This document shows, piece by piece, positions 29,922 through 43,156 of a stretch of DNA of 64,000 nucleotides; position 1 is the first letter of the stretch, and every line of letters begins with the position of its first letter. The position numbers were made by a program, and so were the translations under genes. Under the pieces are notes generated by a model. It made no database searches. It saw only the letters and a program-made list of their open reading frames with translations, and had not been told where the DNA came from. The stretch is from Streptomyces althioticus (GTDB taxonomy: Bacteria > Actinomycetota > Actinomycetes > Streptomycetales > Streptomycetaceae): the NCBI GenBank assembly GCA_014649355.1, contig BMSW01000003.1:62001-126000 (forward strand), given 5' to 3'.

Positions 29922-30832
29922 AACGTGCCGGTGTGCTCTTCCTCGCGGGCGTCCCCGTGGTCGCCACGGCGGTGTACTTCGTCCTGCCGTCGGGAGCCGC
30001 CGACGCCCCCGCCGCCCCGACGTCGGTCGGCGCGCAGTCCTCCCGCGACGACGCCAAGGACCGGGCCGAGCAGGACCACGAGCAGAAGCAGGACAAGGAC
30101 GACGAGATCGTCGCCTCCCTGCCGCCGGGCCTCGCCGCCCCCGCCAAGAGGGAGCTGGCCCACCGGCTGGTGGCGAGCGCCGAGCACTCCACCACCGACT
30201 GGCGCTCCACCTACGGGATCATCGAGGACCGCGACGACCACTGCGGCTACACCGCGGGCATCATCGGCTTCTGCACCGGGACCCACGACCTGCTCACCCT
30301 GGTCGAGCACTACACCGAGAGCCGCCCGGGCAACGGCCTCGCGCGCTATCTGCCCGCCCTGCGGAAGGTCGACGGCACCGACTCGCACGAGGGACTCGAC
30401 CCGGGCTTCACCGACGCGTGGCAGGCGGAGTCGGAGCTGCCGGAGTTCCGTGCCGCGCAGGAGGAGGAGCGCGACCGCGTCTACTTCGAGCCCGCGGTCC
30501 GCCTCGCCAAGCTGGACGGCCTGGGCACCCTCGGCCAGTTCGTGTACTACGACGCGATGGTCTTCCACGGCACCGGTACCGACGAGAACGGCTTCTACGC
30601 CCTGCGCGAGCGCGTCCTGGAGAAGGCGAAGACGCCCGCCGCGGGCGGCTCGGAGAGGGCGTACCTGGACGCCTTCCTCGACATCCGCCGCGCCACCATG
30701 CTCACCCGCTACCCGGACCGCGAGACCTCGCGCGTCGACACCGCGCAGCGCCGGTTCCTGCAGGCGGGGAACCTCGAGCTGGACACCCCGCTCACCTGGG
30801 AGATGTACGGGGACTCCTACACCGTGTCCTGA
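29918..30832 (+). CDS. csn: GH46 chitosanase
   Basis: This 304-residue exported enzyme hydrolyses chitosan. It aligns by eye with the well-studied Streptomyces N174 enzyme: catalytic acid Glu at residue 89 (VASAEHSTTDW), general base Asp at 107 (IIEDRDDHCGYT) and the water-positioning Thr at 112, with identical spacing. Further matches are GIIGFCTGTHDLL, NGLARYLPALRKV, DRVYFEPAV and SRVDTAQRRFLQAGNLEL. The Arg of N174 two residues after the base is Cys109 here. The N-terminus has a hydrophobic segment (residues 4-24) followed by a highly charged linker to about residue 70, with no clear signal-peptidase site, so it might be membrane-tethered. It is coupled to the rhomboid gene by a GTGA overlap. 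A terminator follows. Confidence 0.93.
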   Translation: MKRAGVLFLAGVPVVATAVYFVLPSGAADAPAAPTSVGAQSSRDDAKDRAEQDHEQKQDKDDEIVASLPPGLAAPAKRELAHRLVASAEHSTTDWRSTYGIIEDRDDHCGYTAGIIGFCTGTHDLLTLVEHYTESRPGNGLARYLPALRKVDGTDSHEGLDPGFTDAWQAESELPEFRAAQEEERDRVYFEPAVRLAKLDGLGTLGQFVYYDAMVFHGTGTDENGFYALRERVLEKAKTPAAGGSERAYLDAFLDIRRATMLTRYPDRETSRVDTAQRRFLQAGNLELDTPLTWEMYGDSYTVS

Positions 30833-30840
30833 ACATGTTT

Positions 30841-30889
30841 GCGGCGCCTGCCCAGTCGGTCCGGTCGGGGACTGGCGGGCAGGCGCCGC
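30841..30889. terminator. Terminator, chitosanase / gltD
   Basis: A 13-bp perfect stem (30841-30853 with 30877-30889), with partial pairing of the inner AGT/ACT bases, separates convergent genes. Confidence 0.8.
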
Positions 30890-30929
30890 GGTGTTCCGCA
30901 CGCCTTTGTGCGGGACGTTCTCAGGGGTG

Positions 30930-32385
30930 TCAGACCGCCAGGGCGCGGTCCGTCGGGCGGATCGGGGCGGGCAGGGCGCTCGCCCCGGTCAGGAACCGGT
31001 CGCAGCCGCGGGCGGCCGAGCGGCCCTCGGCGATCGCCCACACGATGAGCGACTGGCCGCGGCCGGCGTCACCGGCGACGAACACGCCGGGCACGTTGGT
31101 CTGGAAGTCGGCGTCGCGGGCGATGTTGCCGCGCGCGTCCAGCTCCAGGCCGAACTGCTCCACCAGGCCGTTCTCCCGGTCGGTGCCGGTGAAGCCCATG
31201 GCGAGGGTGACCAGCTGGGCGGGGATCTTGCGCTCGGTGCCCGGCTTCTGGGTCAGCTTGCCGTCGACGAACTCCACCTCGGTCATGTGCAGCCACTGGA
31301 CGTTGCCGTCCTCGTCGCCCTCGAAGTGGGTGGTGGAGACGGAGTAGATCCGCTCGCCGCCCTCCTCGTGCGCGCTGGTGACCTTGTACAGCATGGGGAA
31401 GGTCGGCCAGGGCTGCGCAACCGGGTCCCGGTCGTCGTTCGGGCGGGGCATGATCTCCAGCTGCGTCACCGAGGCGGCGCCCTGGCGGTGGGCGGTGCCC
31501 ACGCAGTCGGCGCCGGTGTCGCCGCCGCCGATCACGACGACGTGCTTGCCCTCGGCGGTGATGGGCGGGGAGACGTAGTCGCCCTCCTGCACCTTGTTCG
31601 CCAGCGGCAGGTACTCCATCGCCTGGTGGATGCCCTTGAGCTCGCGGCCGGGCACCGGCAGGTCGCGCGCGGTGGTGGCGCCGACGGCGAGGACGACGGC
31701 GTCGTACCGCTTGCGCAGCGCGGTCGCGGGCATGTCGCGGCCGATCTCGACGCCGGTGCGGAACTTGGTGCCCTCCGCGCGCATCTGCTCGATCCGGCGG
31801 TTGATGTGCCGCTTCTCCATCTTGAACTCGGGGATGCCGTAGCGGAGGAGGCCTCCGATGCGGTCCGCGCGCTCGTAGACGGCGACGGTGTGGCCGGCCC
31901 GGGTCAGCTGCTGGGCGGCGGCCAGGCCCGCGGGGCCCGAGCCGACCACCGCGACGGTCTTGCCGGACAGGCGCTCGGGGATCTGCGGCGCGACGTCGCC
32001 GGTCTCCCACGCCTTGTCGATGATCGAGACCTCGACGTTCTTGATGGTGACCGGCGGCTGGTTGATGCCGAGCACGCACGCGGACTCGCACGGGGCGGGA
32101 CACAGCCGCCCGGTGAACTCGGGGAAGTTGTTCGTGGCGTGCAGCCGGTCGCTCGCCGCGCCCCAGTCCTCGCGGTAGGCGTAGTCGTTCCACTCGGGGA
32201 TGAGGTTCCCGAGCGGACAGCCGTTGTGGCAGAACGGGATGCCGCAGTCCATGCAGCGGCTGGCCTGCTTGCTGATGATCGGCAGCAGGGAGCCGGGGAC
32301 GTAGACCTCGTTCCAGTCCTTCTTGCGCTCCTCGACCGGGCGGGACGTGGCGACCTCGCGGCCGTGGTTCAGAAAGCCCTTCGGG

Positions 32386-32393
<8 letters not shown>
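30930..32393 (-). CDS. gltD: Glutamate synthase (NADPH) small subunit
   Basis: This 487-residue subunit supplies electrons from NADPH to GltB in ammonia assimilation. The N-terminal Fe-S cysteines are [18 protein letters not shown] and [13 protein letters not shown]. The FAD site is [17 protein letters not shown], and the NADPH site is [18 protein letters not shown]. The C-terminal FAD contact is [19 protein letters not shown]. The start ATG 32393 overlaps the end of gltB by 8 bp, so the subunits are co-translated. Length is standard. Confidence 0.97.
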
Positions 32394-36984
<4,591 letters not shown>

Positions 36985-37354
36985 CGGCTCTCCCGTCGTC
37001 GTCAATTGGCATCTGTGCAAGTGCCGAGGGACGACGTTGGCCCTCTGCGTGGCTAAATTTCGTGCAGGTTACATGATGGAACGATTCTCGGGAACCGGGA
37101 AAATGCGTTCCAGCATGCGGACGTCGCCCTGGGTCGCGGTGGGGTTCCGCGCCCGCCGACGCGAGCTGTGAGGGGCTTGTCCGGACAGATCGGTGTCCGT
37201 CGGCCCGATGGCGGGAAGAGGCCTCTTCGTCTCCTCCGCCGGGCACGCCGTCGGCCTCGTTGCCTGCAGCGCGTACGGCTCATGCCCACTGGTCACACAT
37301 TCGAAACCAGCGAGTAATGATTGTTTATGCGACGCTCCGCATAGACGCAAGAGG
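36985..37354. other. 370-bp upstream region of gltB
   Basis: The gap between the VIT-family gene and gltB (same strand) holds the gltB promoter, a GlnR-like box (37057-37072), a 14-bp perfect palindrome GAAGAGGCCTCTTC (37215-37228) and a small inverted repeat TATGCG/CGCATA (37326-37343) just after the VIT gene stop. GC is lower near 37050-37110. No gene is supported. Confidence 0.5.
37057..37072 (-). promoter_or_regulatory. GlnR-box-like sequence upstream of gltB
   Basis: On the minus strand the sequence reads GTAAC, six bases, then GAAAT. The GlnR consensus half is gTnAc-n6-GaAAc, so nine of the ten consensus positions fit (the final c is t). It lies 73 bp before the gltB start. The flanking sites do not extend the match. 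Confidence 0.5.
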
Positions 37355-38086
37355 TCATCCTACGGCGGTTCCGAAAAGCGACCCCAGGGCGTACGTCACA
37401 CCGGCCGCCGCGCCGCCGAGGGCGAGCTGCCGCAGACCGCTGTACCACCAGGAGCGCGCCGTTACCCTCGCCACCACGGCCCCGCACAGGAAGAGCCCGA
37501 GCAGCGCGACCAGGACGGCCGGCCACAGGCTGCTCGCGCCGAGCAGGTAGGGCAGGACCGGCAGCAGCGCGCCCAGCGCGAAGGACCCGAAGCTGGAGAC
37601 CGCGGCGACGGTCGGCGAGGGCAGGTCGCCGGGGTCGATGCCCAGTTCCTCGCGGGCGTGTATCTCCAGCGCCTGCTCGGGGTCGCGGGAGAGCTGCCGC
37701 GCGACCTCGCGGGCCAGGCCGGGCTCGACGCCGCGCGACTCGTAGAGCGCGGCCAGCTCGGCCTCCTCGTCCTTGGGGTGCTTGCGCAGCTCCCGGCGCT
37801 CCACGTCCAGTTCGGCCTGGACCAGCTCGCGCTGGGAGGCCACGGAGGTGTACTCGCCGGCGGCCATGGAGAAGGCGCCGGCGGCCAGTCCGGCGAGGCC
37901 GCTGAGGACGATCGTCTGCTGGCCGACGGCGCCGCCCGCGACGCCGGTCATCAGGGCGAGGTTGGAGACCAGCCCGTCCATGGCGCCGAACACCGCGGGG
38001 CGCAGCCATCCCCCGTTGACGTCGCGGTGGGTGTGGTTGTCGCGGTGCGCCTCGTGGAGCGTCGCCTCGGTCTCGATGATGGCCAT
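37355..38086 (-). CDS. VIT1/CCC1-family metal (iron or manganese) transporter
   Basis: This 243-residue membrane protein has the CCC1/VIT fold: DGLVSNLALMTGVAGGAVG and AAGAFSMAAGEYTSVASQRE in the first helices, a cytosolic Glu-rich metal-binding loop (ERRELRKHPKDEEAELAALY; later EIHAREELGID), and three C-terminal helices (such as LGALLPVLPYLLGASS). The family exports or sequesters Fe2+/Mn2+. The start is ATG 38086 with AGGGGGACC upstream. A Fur-like palindrome lies 59-73 bp upstream, in the region shared with the divergent ADP-ribosylglycohydrolase operon. Confidence 0.88.
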   Translation of the reverse strand: MAIIETEATLHEAHRDNHTHRDVNGGWLRPAVFGAMDGLVSNLALMTGVAGGAVGQQTIVLSGLAGLAAGAFSMAAGEYTSVASQRELVQAELDVERRELRKHPKDEEAELAALYESRGVEPGLAREVARQLSRDPEQALEIHAREELGIDPGDLPSPTVAAVSSFGSFALGALLPVLPYLLGASSLWPAVLVALLGLFLCGAVVARVTARSWWYSGLRQLALGGAAAGVTYALGSLFGTAVG

Positions 38087-38144
38087 GCGGGTCCCCCTGG
38101 ACTCTGCGGGCGCCCTCGCTTCCGGACGCCCTCGCGTATGCGAT

Positions 38145-38159
38145 TTGGACTCATTCCAA
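38145..38159. promoter_or_regulatory. Fur-family-like palindrome between the VIT gene and the ARH operon
   Basis: TTGGACTCATTCCAA is a perfect inverted repeat (TTGGA-N5-TCCAA) in an AT-rich patch, with the CAT centre and length of 15-bp Fur/CatR-type boxes. It could control the metal transporter gene on its left, the operon on its right, or both. Confidence 0.4.
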
Positions 38160-38378
38160 TTTTCGACGCTGCCCAGTCTACGCCTGGACGGAACCCCCCG
38201 CCAGCAAGGAAAGGCTGCGCTAACCAGCGCTTTTGCCCCCCGCCCCGGTCCGCTCGGACGCCCCGCGCATCTCGTCCGGGTGATGCTCCCGCGCACGAGG
38301 CTGCGGCGGACACGGCACCGGGGACAGTTCCGCAAAGGGCCGGCGCCCCACGGGGCGCGCCTGAGAGGAGAGCCGCGT

Positions 38379-39383
38379 ATGGCATCGACCGCCCGCATCC
38401 CCTCCCCGCCCGCGCCCGGGGACGCGCCCGGGCTCCGCGCACGGGCCCGCGGCGCGCTGCTCGGCCTGGCCGTCGGCGACGCGCTGGGCGCCCCCGCCGA
38501 GAACATGAAGCCCTCCGAGATCCGCGCGAAGTGGGGCCGCGTCACGGACTACGTGTGCGATCCCCCGGCCGGCACCGACGACACCGAGTACGCGATCTTC
38601 TCGGGCCTGCTGGCCGCCCGCCACGGCTCCGCGCTCACCCCCGCGCACGTCGAGGCGGCCTGGCACGAGTGGATCGCGGACCGCGCCGAGGGCCCCTTCC
38701 GCGGCGCCGGCTTCAGCGAGCGGGGCACCCTGGAGAACCTGCGCCGGGGCCTGGCCGCGCCCATCTCCGCCCAGCACCGCCACGCCTGGAGCGACGGGCT
38801 GGCGATGCGGGCCGCGCCGTACGGCGTGCACGCGGCCGGGCGCCCCGACGAGGCGGCCCGGCTCGCGGCGATCGACGGCTCGGTCAGCCACGACGGGGAG
38901 GGCATCTACGGCGGCCGGGCGGTCGCGGCGGGCGTCGCGGCGGCCATGGCCGGGGCGCCGGTGGTCACGGTCGTGGCCTCAGCGCTCGCGGTGGTGCCGG
39001 AGGACTCCTGGACCGCCCGCTCGCTGCGCCGCGCGGTCACCGCCGCCCACCGCGGCGAGCGGGCGGTCCGCGCCGCGGTGGTGATCGGCGGCTACCCCTG
39101 GACCGACCTCGCCCCGGAGGCGGTCGCCCTGGCCTTCGGCGCCTACGCGACGGCCGACGGCGACTTCGAACAGGCGGTGCTGACCGCCGTGAACATGGGC
39201 CGCGACGCCGACACCACGGCGGCCGTGGCCGGCGCGCTGGCCGGGGCGACCCAGGGTGTCGCCGCCGTCCCCGAACGCTGGGCCGCGGCCATCACCCCGG
39301 CCCGCGGCACCTGTCTGCCCGCCATGGCCGGCCACCACGTCCTCGACATCGCGGACCTGCTGACCCCGGAGACCCCCACATGA
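38379..39383 (+). CDS. ADP-ribosylglycohydrolase family protein 1 (canonical motifs)
   Basis: This 334-residue ARH/DraG-fold protein is predicted to cleave ADP-ribose or a related N-/O-glycoside from a protein or small molecule using two Mg2+ ions. The metal ligands are present: GLAVGDALGAPAE, GTDDTEYAIF and NMGRDADTTAAVAGALAG. An internal conserved stretch is SHDGEGIYGGRAVAAGVAA. The start is ATG 38379 with GAGAGGAG 8 bases upstream. It is the first of six overlapping genes (four ARH paralogues, CoA-transferase, lyase); its stop overlaps the next start by 4 bp. The true substrate is unknown. No ADP-ribosyltransferase gene is visible in the window. Confidence 0.9.
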   Translation: MASTARIPSPPAPGDAPGLRARARGALLGLAVGDALGAPAENMKPSEIRAKWGRVTDYVCDPPAGTDDTEYAIFSGLLAARHGSALTPAHVEAAWHEWIADRAEGPFRGAGFSERGTLENLRRGLAAPISAQHRHAWSDGLAMRAAPYGVHAAGRPDEAARLAAIDGSVSHDGEGIYGGRAVAAGVAAAMAGAPVVTVVASALAVVPEDSWTARSLRRAVTAAHRGERAVRAAVVIGGYPWTDLAPEAVALAFGAYATADGDFEQAVLTAVNMGRDADTTAAVAGALAGATQGVAAVPERWAAAITPARGTCLPAMAGHHVLDIADLLTPETPT

Positions 39384-40612
39384 CCTCCACCACCCCCGCC
39401 CCCGTCACCGACGACACCCTCGCCCCCGCACCCGGGCAGGACGGCCCGGCCCCGGCGCCGCGCACGGCCGACGCGCCCGCACCCGCACCCCGTCCGCCCC
39501 GGGCGGCCGTCGAGGGCCTGCTCCTCGGGCTCGCCGCCGGGGACGCCGCCGGCTGGCCCGCCGCCCGGCACCGCGCCGCCCGCATGCCCGAGTGGACCCG
39601 CCGCCTCACCCGCGAGCTGGACACCTTCGCCGAGCAGAACGCCACCACCACGCTCCCGGTCCCCATCGCCCTGAACCAGCCCCCCGAGCCGCTGCGCCTC
39701 GGCCCGTCCGACGACGCCGAGTGGGCCGCGTTCGCCGCCGAGGCCGTGCTGCGCGCGGGCGACGACATGGTGCTCGGCGACCTCAGCCGGGAGCGCCGCA
39801 CCCGCGCCGCCATCGACCTGACCTGGAACGCGGTCGCGGCCGAGGTCGCCGCCGCCACCGAGCGGGCCCCCGAGACGGAGTCCGCCGTGCTGCCGCTGCG
39901 CGCCCGCATCTCCGTGCGCGCCGGACTCGGCAACCTCGCCACCGGCCTGCGCCCGCCCGCCTCCGGCCACGACAACCCGCACTACTTCGACGACGCCGCC
40001 TGCGTCCGGGCCTGCGTGCTGGCCGTGGCCCACCCGGGCGACCCCCGGGCCGCCGCCGACCTCGCCGAGTTCGACGCGCGCTACACCCAGGACGGCGACG
40101 GCGTGCACGGCGCCCGCGCCATGGCCGCCGCCGTGTCCCTGGCGCTCGCCGGGGCCGACCCGGACGCCTGCGCGGCCGCCGCCTGCGCCGAGCTGCCCGA
40201 GGACACCGAGATCGGCCGCAACGCCCGGCACGCCCTGGCGCTCGCGGCGGACGCGGACAGCGCCTTCGCCCTGGTGCCGCCGCTGGAGCACCAGATCGTC
40301 GACCACGTCTACAGCTACGGCGTCGCCGCCGCCGAGACCGTCCCCGTCGCCCTCGCCCTCACCACCGCCGCCCGCGGCCGGATCGCGGAGGCGGTCCCGG
40401 CGGCGGCCTGTCTCTCCCGGGTCGCGGACTCCGCCCCGGCCCTGGCCGGCGCCCTCACCGGCGCGCTGGGCGGGAGCGCCGCGATCCCCGCGTCCTGGCG
40501 GGAGAGCTGCCGCACCCTGTCCGGCTGCGTGCTCCCCCGGCTGACCGGGACGGACCTGGTGGAACTCGCCGGACTGCTGGAAGCCGCCCGACCGACCGCC
40601 CCCGGAGGATGA
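39380..40612 (+). CDS. ADP-ribosylglycohydrolase family protein 2 (altered metal site)
   Basis: This 410-residue ARH-fold paralogue has an Ala/Pro-rich N-terminal extension of about 40 residues. The metal motifs are changed: GLAAGDAAGWP replaces GDALG, GPSDDAEWAAF replaces TDDT, and the C-terminal GRDADT-type motif reads SRVADSAPALAGALTG, losing the first Asp. SVRAGLGNLATGLRPPASGH and HYFDDAACVRACVLA are conserved in this subgroup, as is DGDGVHGARAMAAAV. It may be a pseudoenzyme, a regulatory partner, or have shifted chemistry. Start ATG overlaps the previous stop (ATGA); the next gene starts 7 bp after its stop. Confidence 0.85.
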   Translation: MTSTTPAPVTDDTLAPAPGQDGPAPAPRTADAPAPAPRPPRAAVEGLLLGLAAGDAAGWPAARHRAARMPEWTRRLTRELDTFAEQNATTTLPVPIALNQPPEPLRLGPSDDAEWAAFAAEAVLRAGDDMVLGDLSRERRTRAAIDLTWNAVAAEVAAATERAPETESAVLPLRARISVRAGLGNLATGLRPPASGHDNPHYFDDAACVRACVLAVAHPGDPRAAADLAEFDARYTQDGDGVHGARAMAAAVSLALAGADPDACAAAACAELPEDTEIGRNARHALALAADADSAFALVPPLEHQIVDHVYSYGVAAAETVPVALALTTAARGRIAEAVPAAACLSRVADSAPALAGALTGALGGSAAIPASWRESCRTLSGCVLPRLTGTDLVELAGLLEAARPTAPGG

Positions 40613-40619
40613 TCCCGGC

Positions 40620-41792
40620 ATGACGCACGAAGACACCGAAAACACCCCCTCCCTGGACGAGCGGATCACCGGCGCGCTGGTCGGGGCGGCCGTCGGCGAC
40701 GCCCTCGGCGGCCCGGTCGAGGGGTACTCCCCCGAGCAGATCACCGAGCGCCACGGCGGCCGCGTCCGCGGGATCGTCGGCCCGTGGCACGGCGACGACT
40801 GGCGCACCGCCCGGCCGATCGCGCCGTACCACAAGGGCGACGGGCACGTCACCGACGACACCCTGATGACCCACGCGCTGGTCCGGGTGTACGCGCGCGT
40901 CCGCGACCACCTCGACGCCTACGCGGTCGCCGGCCACCTCGTCCCGGACCTGATGACGCACCCGCGCTGGATCCCGGAGCTGGAGGCGGAGACGATCCCG
41001 CTGCACCGCATCTTCCTCGCCGAGAAGTGGCTGGTGGCCCGGCTGCACTACGGTCACGTCGACCCGCGCGAGGCGGGCGTGGGCAACATCGTCAACTGCG
41101 GCGCCGCGATGTACATGGCCCCCGTAGGCCTGGTCAACGCCGCCCACCCGGCCGCCGCGTACGCCGAGGCCCTGGACGTGGCGGGCGCCCACCAGTCGTC
41201 GTACGGCAGGGAGGCGGCCGGGGTGTTCGCGGCGGCCGTGGCCGCGGCCTGCGCGCCGGACGCGACCCCGGACTCCGTCGTCGCCGCGTGCCTGTCCCTG
41301 GCCAAGGACGGCACCCGGGAGGCGGTCGAGAAGGTCTGCGAGGAGGCCTCGCGCCACACCGACGCCGAGTCGGCGCTGCGCCCGCTGCGCGAGGCGGTCG
41401 CCCCGTACGACACCGTCGGCCCCGACTACCGCTCCCCCTCGCTGGGCGCCCGGCGCCCTTCCCGGCTGCACGCGATCGAGGAGCTGCCGGTCGCGCTGGG
41501 CATGGTGGTGGCCGCCCGCGGCGACTTCCGGCACGCGGTGCTGGGCGCGGTGAACTACGGCCGCGACTGCGACTCCATCGCCACGATGGCCGGTGCGGTG
41601 ACCGGCGCGCTCGGCTCCCCGGTGCCCGAGGAGTGGGCCAAGACCGTCGCCGAGGCCAGCCGCCTCGACCTGTGGGAGCCGGCCGCCACGCTCACCGCGG
41701 TGGCCCGCGAGGTCTTCGCCCGGGACGTGGAGCGCCGCCGCGCCCACGAGCGGGCGTTCGCGCGGCTCGGAGGCGCCGGATGCTCCGACTGA
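40620..41792 (+). CDS. ADP-ribosylglycohydrolase family protein 3 (canonical motifs)
   Basis: This 390-residue ARH-fold protein has intact metal motifs: ALVGAAVGDALGGPVEG, GHVTDDTLMTHALVRVY and NYGRDCDSIATMAGAVTGAL. It also has the conserved AGVGNIVNCGAAMYMAPVGL stretch of small-molecule-type ARH proteins and SLGARRPSRLHAIEELPVAL. GGAGG lies just upstream of the ATG at 40620. Its end overlaps the start of the fourth paralogue by 13 bp. It is probably the most active catalyst of the set; the substrate is unknown. Confidence 0.9.
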   Translation: MTHEDTENTPSLDERITGALVGAAVGDALGGPVEGYSPEQITERHGGRVRGIVGPWHGDDWRTARPIAPYHKGDGHVTDDTLMTHALVRVYARVRDHLDAYAVAGHLVPDLMTHPRWIPELEAETIPLHRIFLAEKWLVARLHYGHVDPREAGVGNIVNCGAAMYMAPVGLVNAAHPAAAYAEALDVAGAHQSSYGREAAGVFAAAVAAACAPDATPDSVVAACLSLAKDGTREAVEKVCEEASRHTDAESALRPLREAVAPYDTVGPDYRSPSLGARRPSRLHAIEELPVALGMVVAARGDFRHAVLGAVNYGRDCDSIATMAGAVTGALGSPVPEEWAKTVAEASRLDLWEPAATLTAVAREVFARDVERRRAHERAFARLGGAGCSD

Positions 41793-43156
41793 CCTGGGTC
41801 CAACCCGAGGACCTCGTGGGCCACGAACTGCGCCAGGCCGCGCTGGACGGCCGGGAGGCGTCGGCGGTCGCCGCCCGCTGGCACGCGGCGGGCGGTCCTC
41901 CGGCCCCGCTCACCGCAGGCGCCTCCCCCCGCCCGGTCTCCCGCTACCTCCGGCTGCTGGCCTGCGACCTCCTGGACGAGCTGGCCGAGCTGCCGGGCGC
42001 GCTCGCCGACGACGAGCCCTCCGACCTCGGCGCGATCCAGGCGCTGTGCCCCGAGTGGCCCCTCTCCCCCGGTGCCCCGGCCGCCTGGGACGGGCCCGTG
42101 TTCGAGGCGCGGCTTGAGGCGGCCTGGCTCGGCCGCGCGGCCGGCTGCCTGCTGGGCAAGCCGGTGGAGAAACTCCCGCTCGCCGCCATCCGCGATCTGG
42201 CCCGCGCCGCCGGCAACTGGCCGCTGAACGGCTGGTTCACCGCCCGGGGCGTCCCCGCCGAGCTGCTGGCCGAACACCCCTGGAACCGGCGCTCCGCCCC
42301 CACCTCCCTCGCCGAGAACATCGACGGCATGCCCGAGGACGACGACCTCAACTACCCGCTGCTCGGCCTGCTGGTGCTGCGCCGCCACGGCCGCCGCTTC
42401 ACCACCGCGGACGTGGCCCGCGTCTGGCTCGACGAGCTTCCCGCGGGCCGCACCTTCACCGCCGAGCGCGTCGCCTACCGCAACCTGCTCTGCGGGCTCG
42501 AACCGCCGCTGACCGCCCGCCACCGCAATCCGTTCCGCGAGTGGATCGGCGCCCTGATCCGCGCCGACGTGCACGGCTGGACCAACCCGGGCGCCCCGGG
42601 CGCCGCGGCCGAACAGGCCTACCGGGACGCCGCCCTCACCCACACCGCCAACGGGGTCTACGCGGCCATGTTCACGGCCGCCGTCGTCGCCGCCGCGGCG
42701 GGCGGCGAGCGGGACGTGCACGCCTGTCTGCGCACCGGCCTCACCGTCGTCCCGCCCCGCGCCCGGCTCGCCCGGGCCGTGCGTGACGCCGTGGGGCTGG
42801 CCCGCGAGCACCGGGACTTCGACACCGTCGTCGACCTGCTGCACGAACGGCACGGCGCCACCCACCACTGGGTGCACGCCGTCCCCAACACCGCCCTGCT
42901 GGCCGCCGCCCTCACCCATGCCGACGGGGACTTCACCGCCTCGATCTGCCGCGCGGTGTCCGGCGGCTGGGACACCGACTCGGTGGGCGCCACCGCCGGC
43001 GGCGTCGCCGGGCTGCTCGCCGGCTCGCCCCGCGCGCTCCCCGAACGCTGGACGGGCCCGCTGAAGAACCGTCTGGCCACCTCCGTCGGCGACTTCGACG
43101 GCACCGGCTTCGACACCCTGGCCCGTCTCACCCATCTGGAGGCGTCCCGCCCATGA
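41780..43156 (+). CDS. ADP-ribosylglycohydrolase family protein 4 (altered N-terminal metal motifs)
   Basis: This 458-residue paralogue has about 110 extra N-terminal residues of unknown role (starting MLRLTWVQPEDLVGHELRQA). The ARH domain then begins RLEAAWLGRAAGCLLGKPVE, where GDALG has become GCLLG. The TDDT motif has become MPEDDDLNYPLLGL, while the C-terminal motif is intact (VSGGWDTDSVGATAGGVAGL). YRDAALTHTANGVYAAMF and HRNPFREWIGALIRAD are typical of an ARH subgroup found near sugar-catabolic genes. GGAGG precedes ATG 41780 by 6-7 bases. The stop overlaps the CoA-transferase start (ATGA). Mg binding is probably partial or remodelled. Confidence 0.85.
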   Translation: MLRLTWVQPEDLVGHELRQAALDGREASAVAARWHAAGGPPAPLTAGASPRPVSRYLRLLACDLLDELAELPGALADDEPSDLGAIQALCPEWPLSPGAPAAWDGPVFEARLEAAWLGRAAGCLLGKPVEKLPLAAIRDLARAAGNWPLNGWFTARGVPAELLAEHPWNRRSAPTSLAENIDGMPEDDDLNYPLLGLLVLRRHGRRFTTADVARVWLDELPAGRTFTAERVAYRNLLCGLEPPLTARHRNPFREWIGALIRADVHGWTNPGAPGAAAEQAYRDAALTHTANGVYAAMFTAAVVAAAAGGERDVHACLRTGLTVVPPRARLARAVRDAVGLAREHRDFDTVVDLLHERHGATHHWVHAVPNTALLAAALTHADGDFTASICRAVSGGWDTDSVGATAGGVAGLLAGSPRALPERWTGPLKNRLATSVGDFDGTGFDTLARLTHLEASRP

